64,000 bases of DNA from Mesorhizobium sp. M1D.F.Ca.ET.043.01.1.1 (GCF_003952385.1 NZ_CP034444.1:620001-684000); one strand, 5' to 3'. Counted from the stretch's first letter, positions 37,051 through 46,224 are shown. Made by a program: numbers and translations. The notes: generated from the sequence alone by a model not told the origin.

Positions 37051-39270
37051 GTGCGCATTAAGAGTCAGATCATCCTCAGCATGGTCAGTGCCGCGGCGCT
37101 GATCGGGCTGGTTGGCGGCGTCGCGGTCTTCACGCAGATGACGGCGACCAGACTTCTGGGTCTGACCGAAGCGACCAATGTCGCGCGCGAGCTCGCCGAC
37201 ACCATCGTCTTCAAGCCGTCCGACGGCACGTCGCCGCTGCTCGAGCGGCCCGAGACATTGAAGCAATTCCTGGAGCAGCAGCATCGCCGCTCGCAGCGGG
37301 ACTTCATCGTCGTCGACCGCAACAAGGTAATAGTCGCCCATGCCGCCGACGAGGAGCACAAGGCCGGCGAGAAATTCAACCACGACCCCGCCAACGAGGT
37401 CGGCCAGACACTGCAAGACGGCATCCCGCGCCGGTTCATCGATCCGAATGAACTGAACGCCATACTGGCCGTTCCGATCGAACAGGGCGAGGACGCGATC
37501 ATCGGCGCCGTGCTCCTCGAATATGACCCGGTGGTGAACGCCTCAGAACAGCGCACCAATGGCCTGCTCTGGCTGATCGGCCTCAGCACCGCCGCCGCCA
37601 TGCTGGTCGCGGCGGGTTTCGCCTGGGTGCTGCTCAGCCGTTTCGGCTCCGGCCTCAAGGACATGATGCGCGGCATGGAGGCGCTGGCGCAGGGCAACGA
37701 CATGATGCGCATTAGCCATGGGCGCAAGGACGAGTTCGGGCAGTTGGCCGACGGTTTCAACACGATGGCCGACCAGCTCGCATCGGCGCGGGCGCATATC
37801 GAGGACATCGTCGACACGGTGGCCGAGGGCATCGCGGTGCTTGACGGCGACGGCCGCATCGCCAGCGTCAACCCCGCCGCGACAACCATGATCGGCCGGC
37901 GCGCCGACAAGATCGTCGGGCAGCAATGGGACGAGGCGCTGAAGCTTCACGATCCGCGCGGCGGCGACTTCGCCAGCGGGATGTCTCCCGTCGAGATGGC
38001 ACTAGCCACCGGGCGCCAACACCAGGGCGAAGTGCGCCTGACCAAATCGGACGGCTCGCAAATGCCCGTCATCGCCAGCTGCAGCCCGCTGAGCCAGTCC
38101 GAGGGTGGCCTGGTGCTTACGCTTAACAACATCAGCGAGCTGCGCCGCGCCGAAGGGGTCGTCAACGAGCGCGCCGATCAGCTCGCCATCCTCAATCGCG
38201 AGCTGCACGAGAAGTCGGAAACCACAGCCCGGCTGGTCAAGCTCGGCGAATTGCTGCAGGCCTGCGTGACCTTCCCCGAGGCCTTCTCGGTGGTCGGCAC
38301 GGCGATGACGGAATTCCTCGGGGGCTTAAGCGGCAGCGTGCATCTGACCAGCGCCTCGCGCAACCTAGTCGAGGAGATGGCGCATTGGGGCGATGTCCGC
38401 TCGAGCGTCAACCAGTTCGCGCCGGAAGACTGCTGGGCGCTGCGGCGCGGCCAGGAGCATGTCGCCGGGCCGGGAGTGCTGACGCCGCGCTGCGCTCACA
38501 TCACCGAGAACGGCAAGAAGGGCTATGTCTGCATGCCGCTGGCGGCGCAGGGCGAGACGCTGGGCATCCTGCATCTGTGCGAGCCGAACGCAGCCGAGAA
38601 GCCGCAATGGCTCACAGAGCGGCAGCAGATCCTGCGCGGCGTCGTCGACACGCTGGCGCTGGCGCTGGCCAATTTGCGCCTGCGCGAGACGCTCAGGCAG
38701 CAATCGATCCGCGATCCGAACACCGGCCTGTTCAACCGGCGCTATCTGGAGGAAACCAGCAGCCGCGAACTCAGGCGCACGGAGCGCTCGAACCAGCCGC
38801 TGGCGATCATCATGCTCGACGTCGATCACTTCAAGCAGTTCAACGACACGTTCGGCCACGAGGCCGGGGACCTCGTGCTGAAGCAGGTCGCGGCGACGTT
38901 GATCGAGCATGCGCGCGACAGCGATGTGGTGTCGCGCTACGGCGGCGAGGAATTTGCGCTCGTCATGCCGGGATGCTCGCTCGAGGAGGGCGCCGAGCGC
39001 GCTGAAACGCTGCGACAGGCGATCAAGAATCTGCATCTGGCGCATCGCGGCCGCACGCTGGGCACCGTGACGGCCTCGTTCGGCGTCGCAGCCTATCCTG
39101 AGCATGGCGCGGGCTGGGCCGAGCTCACCAACGCCGCCGACCACGCGCAATACGACGCCAAGGCAGAGGGCCGCGACCGCGTGGTCGTGGCCAGGAACAC
39201 TCCGCCGGGCGAGCGCCCCGCGATCCAGCTGGTGCCGTCGAAGAAATCGGGCGCGGACGTCAAGGGCTGA
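37051..39270 (+). CDS. Membrane sensor diguanylate cyclase (HAMP-PAS-GAF-GGDEF)
   Basis: 739 aa starting at GTG 37051 ('RIKSQIILSMVSAAALIGLVGG'). Transmembrane helix about 8-28, periplasmic sensor about 30-168, second helix about 170-195, HAMP about 195-245, PAS about 250-365, GAF-like about 395-540, GGDEF about 555-715. The active site reads GGEEF at about 631-635, a functional variant, and an upstream 'RDSD' gives the RxxD inhibitory site at the usual five-residue distance. No EAL domain. It should make cyclic di-GMP in response to a periplasmic or cytoplasmic signal, controlling motility or biofilm formation. Confidence 0.92.
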   Translation: MRIKSQIILSMVSAAALIGLVGGVAVFTQMTATRLLGLTEATNVARELADTIVFKPSDGTSPLLERPETLKQFLEQQHRRSQRDFIVVDRNKVIVAHAADEEHKAGEKFNHDPANEVGQTLQDGIPRRFIDPNELNAILAVPIEQGEDAIIGAVLLEYDPVVNASEQRTNGLLWLIGLSTAAAMLVAAGFAWVLLSRFGSGLKDMMRGMEALAQGNDMMRISHGRKDEFGQLADGFNTMADQLASARAHIEDIVDTVAEGIAVLDGDGRIASVNPAATTMIGRRADKIVGQQWDEALKLHDPRGGDFASGMSPVEMALATGRQHQGEVRLTKSDGSQMPVIASCSPLSQSEGGLVLTLNNISELRRAEGVVNERADQLAILNRELHEKSETTARLVKLGELLQACVTFPEAFSVVGTAMTEFLGGLSGSVHLTSASRNLVEEMAHWGDVRSSVNQFAPEDCWALRRGQEHVAGPGVLTPRCAHITENGKKGYVCMPLAAQGETLGILHLCEPNAAEKPQWLTERQQILRGVVDTLALALANLRLRETLRQQSIRDPNTGLFNRRYLEETSSRELRRTERSNQPLAIIMLDVDHFKQFNDTFGHEAGDLVLKQVAATLIEHARDSDVVSRYGGEEFALVMPGCSLEEGAERAETLRQAIKNLHLAHRGRTLGTVTASFGVAAYPEHGAGWAELTNAADHAQYDAKAEGRDRVVVARNTPPGERPAIQLVPSKKSGADVKG

Positions 39271-39343
39271 GGCCGCCGGCAGCGCGGGGCCGATCGGGCT
39301 ACTTGCCATGCGGTCGGCGATGAACCCCGGAGCGCCGCCTGCT

Positions 39344-40717
39344 TTACAATCCCGGCGGCCTGACGAAGCCGTCGGTAAGCCGCGCCAGCGCCTTGGCGAC
39401 TGCCAGTAGCTTCATATCCGAATGGCGGCGGCCGACGAGCTGGGCCCCGATCGGCAGGCCCTCGCGGTCGAGGCCGATCGGGATGACGACGGCCGGATGC
39501 CCGGTCAGGTTGAAGCGGCAGGCGTGACTGAGCGCGCTCCAGTACGGCGCCTCGACGCCGTCGACGGGGATCGGCGCCCCCGTCTCGCGGTGGCGGAATG
39601 CGGTGCACATCATCGCCGGGCAGACCAGCACGTCCCAATCGTCGAAGAAGCGCTCCCAGGCGTGGATGAATTCGTCGCGCCGGTTGAGCGCCTCGAGATA
39701 GGCAGCCAGCGAGGGCAAGGCTTCGCGCTGCCGGAAGGCCTGCGAGTACCAGGTGATGAGATCGGACAACAGCGCCCTTTCCGCCACGAAATCATGCTGC
39801 GGCAGGGCCTCCCGCACGCGCGCTCCCCCGACCTCGATGGCGCCGGCGAAGCCTGCAATTGCCTCGGCGATGTCGAACGCGGTCGGCACGCCCGGGAATT
39901 CCGGCGCGAAAGCCACCCGGAGCTGCCCGAGCGGCGGCTCCGGCGCTTCGTCCGTCGTCACAGGCGGAACTTCGGTGTCGATGCCGTCGGCGCCGGCGAT
40001 GATGCGGTGCGCGAGGATGAGGTCATCGACGTCGCGGGCCAAGGGCCCGATACCGAACAACAGGCGGAAGCTGCGCGGCATGTCGGGCTGATCGGCATAG
40101 CTGCCGGTGGCCGGCACGGTCGCCTCGGTCGGCATGAAGCCGTAGATGCCGGTGAGATGCGCCGGCACGCGGATCGAACCGCCGGCGTCGCTGCCGATCT
40201 CCAGCGGCACCAGCCCGGCGGCGACCGCGGCCGCCGCGCCGCCGCTGGAGCCGCCCGGCGTGCGGGTGACGTCCCACGGATTGACGGTGCGGCCGAAGAT
40301 CGGGTTGACCGTCTGCAGGTCGCGCAGGCGCGGCGGCACGTTGGTCTTGCCGATGATGATCGCGCCGGCCTGGCGCAGCCGCGCAGCGATGGTGCTGTCC
40401 GTCGCCGGAACGTGGTCGGCAAAGGCCTCCAGGCCGACAGTGGTGCGCATGCCGGCGGTGGCATGGCCGTCCTTCAGCGTGACCGGCACGCCATGCAGCG
40501 GACCGACGGCTTCGCCGCGCGCAAGCGCCTGATCGGCGGCCTCCGCTCCGGCGCGGGCAGCTTCCTCGTCGAGGGTGACGATGGCGTTTAGGAGCGGATT
40601 GACCAGCTCGATGCGGGCAAGCTGCGCCTCCATCGCCTCGACGGCGCTGACGCGCCGCTCGCGGATCGCCGCCGACAGCTCGCCGGCGGTCAGGAAGGTG
40701 GTGTCGGAGTGGCTCAT
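39344..40717 (-). CDS. Amidase-signature hydrolase
   Basis: 457 aa from ATG 40717, which lies just inside a repeat-rich leader. Amidase signature triad: K82 in 'PVTLKDGHA', cis-Ser at 157/158 in 'TPGGSSGGAAAA', nucleophile S181 in 'GSDAGGSIRVP'. It would hydrolyse an aliphatic or aryl amide to acid and ammonia. The family includes GatA, but no gatB/gatC is nearby and the C-terminal part is short and different, so a catabolic amidase is more likely. Substrate unknown. Confidence 0.92.
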   Translation of the reverse strand: MSHSDTTFLTAGELSAAIRERRVSAVEAMEAQLARIELVNPLLNAIVTLDEEAARAGAEAADQALARGEAVGPLHGVPVTLKDGHATAGMRTTVGLEAFADHVPATDSTIAARLRQAGAIIIGKTNVPPRLRDLQTVNPIFGRTVNPWDVTRTPGGSSGGAAAAVAAGLVPLEIGSDAGGSIRVPAHLTGIYGFMPTEATVPATGSYADQPDMPRSFRLLFGIGPLARDVDDLILAHRIIAGADGIDTEVPPVTTDEAPEPPLGQLRVAFAPEFPGVPTAFDIAEAIAGFAGAIEVGGARVREALPQHDFVAERALLSDLITWYSQAFRQREALPSLAAYLEALNRRDEFIHAWERFFDDWDVLVCPAMMCTAFRHRETGAPIPVDGVEAPYWSALSHACRFNLTGHPAVVIPIGLDREGLPIGAQLVGRRHSDMKLLAVAKALARLTDGFVRPPGL

Positions 40718-40737
40718 ATCGCTATTCTCCCGATGGA

Positions 40738-40843
40738 AGGGAGTAGGAGAGTACGGCAGTAAGGGAGTAGGGAGAACAGATTGCGTGGACGCGCACTTGG
40801 CTCCCATTCCCCTATTCGCGTACTCCCCTACTCCCCTGCTCCC
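40738..40843. repeat. Inverted (GGGAGTAGG)n / (CCTACTCCC)n element
   Basis: The left part (about 40738-40775) has several GGGAGTAGG-like units and the right part (about 40807-40843) has CCTATTC / CTACTCCCC units in inverted orientation, so the two halves can form a long imperfect hairpin. It fills the amidase-sulfotransferase gap and is unlike the GC-rich coding DNA around it. Confidence 0.6.
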
Positions 40844-41446
40844 TCACTTCAACGAAAGCGCCGTGCGGAACTCCTTCGTGGTGTTGCGGTTCGGATAGGG
40901 CTCGGCCGGCACCGGGACACCGAGATGGGCGCAGAGCGGTTCCCAGCCGTCGCCGAGCTTGTGGACCAGCAGGCGCTCGGCCGGCACGGTGTCGAGCACC
41001 GCCTCGACATTGGCCTCGTAGGTAGCGATCGCGTGCGCGCGATCATCCGCCTGCCCGCCGAAGACCTGTCTTGAGACCAGCGAAATGCCCAGCGACTCCT
41101 GATCCTGGCTGTCGGCGATGGCCGGCAGGATGGTCTTTGCGAAACTCTCCCACCAGCTTTCCGGCGAGCGCCAGGTGAGGATGACGCGCGCGTGCGGGTA
41201 GGCTGCGATCAGCTCGCGCCAGTAATGCGCTGACGGCCAGTCGACGCAGGATTTGTAACCGGCGAAGAGCCGGTCCCAATCCGGCGCGGCGCCCTTGGCG
41301 AGCGCCCGCCAAAGCCGCTTCTGCTCGTCATGTGCCATCACCTCCGACATGTGATGACACGGCCCGAAGCCGAGCATCGTCAGCGCCTCGCGCATCGAAT
41401 CCGTGCCGGTTCGGCCAAAGCCGGTCCCTATCACCCTGATCGACAT
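40844..41446 (-). CDS. Sulfotransferase-like protein (P-loop, NAD-dependent epimerase-type misannotation excluded)
   Basis: 200 aa from ATG 41446 ('MSIRVIGTGFGRTGTDSMREALTMLG'). 'GTGFGRTGTDSM' is the 5'-phosphosulfate loop of the Sulfotransfer_4 family found in bacterial and animal sulfotransferase-like proteins, and 'ARVILTWRSPESWWESF' the 3'-phosphate-binding strand with the usual R-x(D/S)P. It may transfer sulfate from PAPS to an alcohol; many members remain without a proven substrate. Single gene between an amidase and a VOC protein, same strand. Confidence 0.85.
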   Translation of the reverse strand: MSIRVIGTGFGRTGTDSMREALTMLGFGPCHHMSEVMAHDEQKRLWRALAKGAAPDWDRLFAGYKSCVDWPSAHYWRELIAAYPHARVILTWRSPESWWESFAKTILPAIADSQDQESLGISLVSRQVFGGQADDRAHAIATYEANVEAVLDTVPAERLLVHKLGDGWEPLCAHLGVPVPAEPYPNRNTTKEFRTALSLK

Positions 41447-41492
41447 TTCCCCTCCTCCCTCTGTCCTCCCCGATGGGTCGGCTGCGGCGCGA

Positions 41493-42392
41493 TCAACCTT
41501 CCTGAACCACGATCCGCAAGAGATTGCCCTCCGGATCGGCGGTCTCGACGGCACCACCGATGTTTTTCGATGGCGCGCCGGCGGCGGCGAGCCTCAGCGC
41601 CACCGCCGCAAGCTCCTCCGCCGACGCGAGCTCGACCGTGAAACAGTCGAGGCCGGCCGCACCCGGCGGCGGCTCGCGCAGCTCCTCGCGCGCCCAGATA
41701 TTGAAGGCTACCATATGGGGCCGGCGTCCGGTGCCGCAGTCGAACATGCCGAAGGTCCTCGACTGGATGTGCGGGCGGAAGCCGAGCACGCCGACATAGA
41801 ATTTCATCAGTTCCTCCGGCGCGCGGGCGCGCATGTGGATGTGGCCGATGAAGGCGTCCTCGGCGATCCTCTGCTCGACGTGGCCGGAATTGCCGAGATC
41901 GCGCAGCAGGCCCGGGACGTCCAGCGCCTCGAGCCCGGAATGCGCGCTGCCGTCGGCGGCGATCAGCGTCACGCGGCCATCGGCCGATACCTCCCGGCGA
42001 AGGAAGCGCTCCGGCGTGTCGAAGCAGATCTCGATGCCGTTGCCGGACGGGTCGGAAACGTAGAGCGATTCCGAGATCAGATGGTCCTGGGCGCTGTATC
42101 TCAGGCCCGACGCCTTGAGGCGGGCGGCCGCGTGGGCGAGGTCGCGCCGCGTCGTCACATGGATGGCGACATGGAAGAGATCGCGCGATTTCTGCGGCAG
42201 CGGCGTCTGCGCTCCGGCATGGAGCACGATCAGCGTCCTGCCGCCGGCGCCTAGCTCCGCGGTCGCGTCGTTCTCGCCCATCGGTTCGAGTCCAAGGGTA
42301 TCGCGCCAGACGATCAAAGCCGCCGGGATATCGGTCACCTTGAGATGGACCGGCCCGAGGCGGGTGGCTTGAGACAGCAATCCTTCGTCCAT
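41493..42392 (-). CDS. Two-domain VOC protein, catechol-2,3-dioxygenase-like
   Basis: 299 aa with two VOC modules (about 10-130 and 155-290). Likely metal ligands: His in 'GPVHLKVTDIPAAL', His in the second module ('GHIHMRARAPEEL') and Glu in 'DPSGNGIEICFD'; a related 'VETADPEGNLLRIVV' closes the second module. Arrangement matches CatE-type extradiol dioxygenase-like proteins of Bacillus and rhizobia. Aromatic ring cleavage is possible but unproven. Confidence 0.85.
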   Translation of the reverse strand: MDEGLLSQATRLGPVHLKVTDIPAALIVWRDTLGLEPMGENDATAELGAGGRTLIVLHAGAQTPLPQKSRDLFHVAIHVTTRRDLAHAAARLKASGLRYSAQDHLISESLYVSDPSGNGIEICFDTPERFLRREVSADGRVTLIAADGSAHSGLEALDVPGLLRDLGNSGHVEQRIAEDAFIGHIHMRARAPEELMKFYVGVLGFRPHIQSRTFGMFDCGTGRRPHMVAFNIWAREELREPPPGAAGLDCFTVELASAEELAAVALRLAAAGAPSKNIGGAVETADPEGNLLRIVVQEG

Positions 42393-42505
42393 CGTCGTCT
42401 ATCCGATTGCGGTCGGGAACATATTAGCTCTGAACGATATTTCTGTCTTGCGCCAAGTTCGGGTTGACCCCTTCCCGGCGGGCGGCGACTATTGTCAAAA
42501 GGCAG

Positions 42506-42561
42506 TTTGTTTTACGCAATTCCGAATGAGAAACCGCTGCACGGTTTTCCCTGAATTGCTC
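42506..42561. repeat. Palindromic repeat GCAATTCCG..GAATTGCTC
   Basis: TTTACGCAATTCCGAATGAG / AAACCGCTGC-ACGGTTTTCC / CTGAATTGCTC: nested inverted arms GCAATTC/GAATTGC and AAACCG/CGGTTT. Best-preserved member of the family with copies at 10548, 15914, 32468 and 62692. It lies directly upstream of the next small gene and would form a hairpin in its leader. Confidence 0.7.
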
Positions 42562-42578
42562 AGTCAGGAGGATTTCCC

Positions 42579-42878
42579 ATGGACGAGACCGACCACTGGC
42601 GCAACATGGCGAGCGCGCCGCGGGACGGCAGCCGCATCCTGGTGACGGTGCGCTCGTCCGAGCAGGGACCGGCCGAGGTCGACATGGCCTACTGGTCGCG
42701 CGCCGACCAGTTCGGCGCGGAAGGCTGGCGTGCGTCGGACTCTTCGCCCGGACGCGTGGTCGAATATGCCGAGCCGGAGCTGAGATGCTGGATGCCGCTG
42801 CCGTCGGCAGGGCGGGGATCGATGCCGAGCCCCTGGGAGGGCGAGGATGTGCCGCTGGTGGATGGCGAGGGGATTTAG
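42579..42878 (+). CDS. Small hypothetical protein
   Basis: 99 aa, ATG 42579 preceded by AGGAGG. 'HWRNMASAPRDGSRILVTVRSSEQGPAEVDMAYWSRADQFGAEGWRASDSSPG' resembles small phage- and rhizobium-derived hypothetical proteins with the 'APRDG..ILV' opening. No signal peptide. Convergent with the Rieske ferredoxin gene, 7 bp away. Function unknown. Confidence 0.7.
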   Translation: MDETDHWRNMASAPRDGSRILVTVRSSEQGPAEVDMAYWSRADQFGAEGWRASDSSPGRVVEYAEPELRCWMPLPSAGRGSMPSPWEGEDVPLVDGEGI

Positions 42879-42885
42879 GCGCGCC

Positions 42886-43200
42886 TCACCCCACCTCCAC
42901 CATCACTTCCCCCGCCTCCACCTTCGCCGGATAGGTCCGCAGATTTATACATGGCGGCAGGCGTTTTGCCGCTCCAGTGCGGTAGTCGAATGCGCCGGAA
43001 TGTTTTGGGCATTCGACCTCGTAATCCATAACCAGGCCATCGGCGATGTGCACCGCCTCATGCGTGCAGAGTCCGTCGGTGCAGAACACCTCGTCGTCCG
43101 GCGACCGGAAGATGGCATAGGTCCTGCCGCCGTGGTCGAAGCGGCGGGCGCCTTCCAGTTCGATGTCGTCGAGGCCGCAGGCCCTGATCCAGCCGGTCAT
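42886..43200 (-). CDS. Rieske [2Fe-2S] ferredoxin (MocE-like)
   Basis: 104 aa. Rieske cluster motif CTH (C45, H47) and CPKH (C64, H67) with the correct 16-residue gap, in a small soluble ferredoxin. Similar to MocE, the ferredoxin of the rhizopine oxygenase system, and to naphthalene-dioxygenase-type electron carriers. It probably passes electrons to the di-iron hydroxylase encoded upstream in the same run (44372-45379). No reductase gene follows. Last gene of the cluster. Confidence 0.9.
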   Translation of the reverse strand: MTGWIRACGLDDIELEGARRFDHGGRTYAIFRSPDDEVFCTDGLCTHEAVHIADGLVMDYEVECPKHSGAFDYRTGAAKRLPPCINLRTYPAKVEAGEVMVEVG

Positions 43201-43264
43201 TTTTCCTACCTGTGAGTTCGATTGCGGCGGGCCTGCGGGATGCCCCGGAGGCCCAGCCCTGCGA

Positions 43265-44206
43265 TCAGTTCTTGCCGAGGTACTCCGCCGCGTTCGCCGG
43301 CGTCACCAGCTCGAAGGGCACGTAGACGACGCGGTCGACCTTCTCGCCCTTGGCTAAAGCAAGCGCCGCATCCACCCCGCCGCCGCCCTGCCCCTTGGCG
43401 TTCTGGAACACCGTAACCGAGAGCTCGCCGGCCTTCATCGACTGCAGCCCGTCCTGCGTGGCGTCGATGCCGCCGACCACGACATTCTTCATGTCGACGC
43501 CATTGGCCTTCAGCGCCAGGATGGCGCCGATGGCGGATTCGTCATTGTTGGCGATGACGGCGTCGGGCGCCGGACCGGCGGTCAGCCAGTTGGTCATCAG
43601 GTTCTGCGCATTGTCGCGCGACCATTCCGACGACTGCTTGTCGGTGACCTTGATGAAGCTGCACATGTCGGTCGAAAAGACCTGCTCGACATCCTTGGTG
43701 CGCTGCAGCGCCGCCTGATGCACCAGGCTCCCCATGACGATGTAGGCCGTAGCGCCGGCCGACTTGCCCCTGGCGCGCAGCATCTTGCACACCTCGAAGG
43801 CTTCCAGCGTGCCGGACTCGACCTCGTTCGAGCCGACATAAACCTGCTTTTCCGGCAGATTCGCCATGTCGACCGGCTCGAGGTTGACGAAGACCAGCGG
43901 AATGCCGGCCTTGGCCGCTTCCTCGCTGATGGTCTTGGAGGCGTTGGTGTCGACCAGCGTGACGATGATGGCGTCGACGCCGCTGGCGATGAAGTTCTTG
44001 ACCTGGTCGAGCTGCTTGGCGACGTCATTCTGCGCGTCCTCGACCTGGATGTCGACACCCTTTTCCTTGGCGCGGTCCTGCATGCCGTGCATCAGAAGCG
44101 TCTGGAAATTGTTGTCGAAATTGACGATCGAGACGCCGAGTTTGGCGGCGAAGGCGTTGGTCGACATCAGCACAGCTAAAGCCGTCGAGATGAGAAGCTT
44201 CTTCAC
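43265..44206 (-). CDS. Rhizopine/inositol-type ABC binding protein (MocB/IbpA-like)
   Basis: 313 aa, Sec signal 'MKKLLISTALAVLMSTNAFA', then a family-4 periplasmic sugar-binding fold ('KLGVSIVNFDNNFQTLLMHGMQDRAKEKGVDIQVEDAQNDVAKQ'). Marks of the MocB/inositol-type subfamily include 'NNDESAIGAILALKANG', 'GGIDATQDGL' and 'VPFELVTPANAAEYL'. It would bind a cyclic polyol such as a rhizopine or inositol derivative. No permease or ATPase is encoded in the cluster. It is followed by the Rieske gene after 64 bp. Confidence 0.88.
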   Translation of the reverse strand: MKKLLISTALAVLMSTNAFAAKLGVSIVNFDNNFQTLLMHGMQDRAKEKGVDIQVEDAQNDVAKQLDQVKNFIASGVDAIIVTLVDTNASKTISEEAAKAGIPLVFVNLEPVDMANLPEKQVYVGSNEVESGTLEAFEVCKMLRARGKSAGATAYIVMGSLVHQAALQRTKDVEQVFSTDMCSFIKVTDKQSSEWSRDNAQNLMTNWLTAGPAPDAVIANNDESAIGAILALKANGVDMKNVVVGGIDATQDGLQSMKAGELSVTVFQNAKGQGGGGVDAALALAKGEKVDRVVYVPFELVTPANAAEYLGKN

Positions 44207-44276
44207 GGGGTTCCTCCCTTGGACTGGAGCGCCGGCTCACTCCGCTTCTGATTTTCCGGCCCTTTCGGGATGGCTC

Positions 44277-44330
44277 GGGTGGAAGGCCGCAGGCCTCCTC
44301 ACTGGGTGGAAGGCCGCAGGCCTTCTCACT
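44277..44330. repeat. Two 27-bp tandem repeats (plus partial third)
   Basis: Two copies of a 27-bp unit starting GGGTGGAAGGCCGCAGGCC differ at one base (44277-44303, 44304-44330), and a third start follows. AAGGCC-GCA-GGCC makes each unit a small hairpin. The repeats lie between the hydroxylase gene and the binding-protein gene, in the leader of the latter. Confidence 0.75.
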
Positions 44331-44371
44331 GGGTGGGCGGCCGAAGCCGTTCATCCGGCGGTCTGTCGGCG

Positions 44372-45379
44372 TCATTTGGCGGCGGCGTTGGCGCGCGCCT
44401 TCTTCTTCTCGTAGCGGGCCTGCATGCGCGCCTCGCCGTCCTTGCTGCCGTCGTGGAAGGTGCCGAACCAGCGGTCGAACGGGATCAGGCCGTCGCCGTA
44501 GTTCACCTCGAAATATTTGTGGTGGAGGTAGTGGATGTAGGCGTGGCTATCGACGGCTCTGTCCTCGGTCAGTTCGACTTTGTCGAAACCGACATGACCT
44601 GGAATGGCGCCGAAGCCGGCATAGTGGAACTGATAGAGCGCCATGAGCGGGTTCGACGGAATGATCAGGTGCCAGAGAGCGACGCCGAGATAGCCGAGCT
44701 GCTCCACCGGATGCATCGACAGCGACGACCAGGGCGACGGATTGACCGAATTGTGGTGCACCGAATGCACCCATTTGTAGAGCGGACCCCAGTGGATCGC
44801 CCGATGCAGCAGGAAGAAATGCGTCTCGTGGATGATCGGCACCACCAGCGCCAGGCAGAACAGGTAGACCGGATGCGCGGCGAAGGTCAGCCACGGCACG
44901 TAGCCATTGGCGTAGGCATAGAGGATCGCCACCTCGATCGCGGTCCAGATCGGCATGCCGGTGCCGAAGGTGCGCAGCATGTTGTCGATGTTCTGGTTCT
45001 CGAAGAAGAAGGCCTTGCTCTTCTGCTCCGAAGGCCATTTGCCGTTGTATTTGAAGCGGTTGCCCTGGGCTCTCAAAATGTAGAGTCGAAGCTCGAAGGC
45101 GCCGAAGAAGACGAGCAGCGCCGCGCAGTTGACGATGAAGAGACGCAGGATCCAGCCAACGGAGAGCGTCTTCATCACCTCGACGTCGGGCAGCACGAAG
45201 CGCCACCACGCCACCGCCGAAAGCGCGAACAGCAGGTTGTAGGGCAGGAAATAACCCGGCAGCCATTTCAGCACCGCCAGCGGGCGCGGCGGAAAGACGA
45301 AAAGCGGCGCGGTGCCGGCCGGTTCGATCGGAGCCCAGTCGCCCCTTTTGTTGCGCGTGCCGTATCGAAGATCGTCCAT
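44372..45379 (-). CDS. Sterol desaturase / fatty acid hydroxylase family di-iron oxygenase
   Basis: 335 aa from ATG 45379; a GTG at 45391 overlapping the upstream stop is an alternative start. Four or so membrane helices and the three His clusters of the family: 'HETHFFLLHR' , 'HSVHHNS', and 'YIHYLHHKYFEVNYG'. Membrane-bound di-iron hydroxylase that uses O2 and electrons, here probably from the Rieske ferredoxin at 42886-43200. Members hydroxylate or desaturate sterols, fatty acids or carotenoids; the substrate is not evident. In the moc rhizopine system an oxygenase of a different family holds this place. Confidence 0.88.
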   Translation of the reverse strand: MDDLRYGTRNKRGDWAPIEPAGTAPLFVFPPRPLAVLKWLPGYFLPYNLLFALSAVAWWRFVLPDVEVMKTLSVGWILRLFIVNCAALLVFFGAFELRLYILRAQGNRFKYNGKWPSEQKSKAFFFENQNIDNMLRTFGTGMPIWTAIEVAILYAYANGYVPWLTFAAHPVYLFCLALVVPIIHETHFFLLHRAIHWGPLYKWVHSVHHNSVNPSPWSSLSMHPVEQLGYLGVALWHLIIPSNPLMALYQFHYAGFGAIPGHVGFDKVELTEDRAVDSHAYIHYLHHKYFEVNYGDGLIPFDRWFGTFHDGSKDGEARMQARYEKKKARANAAAK

Positions 45380-45387
45380 GGCTGATC

Positions 45388-46179
45388 TCACAAGGACTGT
45401 GCGAGGGTGAGGAAGCGGTCGTAGGCGGCATCGTCCATGTCCACCTGGTGCTTCGCTTCCGGATAGGCGCCTTCGGCGACGTCGCGGCCGAAGGCGCGGA
45501 AAGCCGCGATGCGCTTTTCCTGCAGTTCGGCCTCCAGCGTGACGAAGTCGGCGTAGCGCTTGGCGTGGCGCGGATAGTGGCCGGCATGGGTGCCCAGCAC
45601 GTCGCAGGAGAAGAGATACTGCGTGTCGCAGGCGCTGCCGCAGCCCATGCCCATGGTGATCAGCGGCGTCGAGCGGGTGATGTGCTCGGCGAGCCTTACC
45701 GGCACCACCTCGACCTCGATGCAGGCGGCGCCCGCATTTTCAAGATCCTTTGCAGCGCGCAGAACCTTGAAGGCTTCCTCGGCGGTGCGACCAACGGCAC
45801 GGAAATTCGTCCAGGTGGCACGGTTGGGCACCAGGCCGACATGGCCGGTGACCGGGATGCCCTCGGCCGCCATCGCCTCGATGAAGCGCGGCGAATGCGA
45901 TGAATAGACCGCATCGGCGCCGCGCTTCATCATGGCGAAGCCCAGCCGCACCGCCTCATCGGGCGAGGCGACGGCCCCATGCGGCATGCCGACGGAGAGG
46001 AAGGCGTGAGGCGCCGCCAGGCGGATGGCTTCGAGATTGTGGTCGGGCTCGCAGGAGAGGATGGCGATGCCGCAGGCGACCGCTGCGGCGGCCTCGACCG
46101 GCGTGTCGACATGCAGTTGCAGCCATTTGCGGCTGCCCTTGGCGCTTTGCAGGTCGTAGGCCGTCAGCCGTCTCGTCAC
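45388..46179 (-). CDS. PanB-fold protein with degenerate active site
   Basis: 263 aa that aligns with ketopantoate hydroxymethyltransferase (PanB) over its length, for example 'IPVTGHVGLVPNRATWTNFRAVGRTAEEA' against the family GHIGLTPQ..GGYKVQGRT stretch, and 'ITMGMGCGSACDTQYLFSCDVLG' against IGIGAG..CDGQ. But the metal ligands and base seem lost: VGDS is 'LSCEPDHN', ADLPF is 'VGMPHG', KLEG is 'YSSHSP', and the late catalytic Glu region reads 'VEVVPV'. Pantothenate synthesis is therefore unlikely; another aldol-type or binding role is suggested. Its stop overlaps the GTG of the hydroxylase gene. Confidence 0.8.
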   Translation of the reverse strand: MTRRLTAYDLQSAKGSRKWLQLHVDTPVEAAAAVACGIAILSCEPDHNLEAIRLAAPHAFLSVGMPHGAVASPDEAVRLGFAMMKRGADAVYSSHSPRFIEAMAAEGIPVTGHVGLVPNRATWTNFRAVGRTAEEAFKVLRAAKDLENAGAACIEVEVVPVRLAEHITRSTPLITMGMGCGSACDTQYLFSCDVLGTHAGHYPRHAKRYADFVTLEAELQEKRIAAFRAFGRDVAEGAYPEAKHQVDMDDAAYDRFLTLAQSL

Positions 46180-46224
46180 CGATGTTCCTCCCGTTCGCGG
46201 GCGGATCGATGGCGGTTGGAAAAG

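Noticed and set aside
39344..40717. Glutamyl-tRNA amidotransferase subunit A
   Set aside because: Amidase signature present but C-terminal region and neighbours do not fit GatCAB.
44277..44330. CRISPR array
   Set aside because: Only two directly adjacent copies without spacers.
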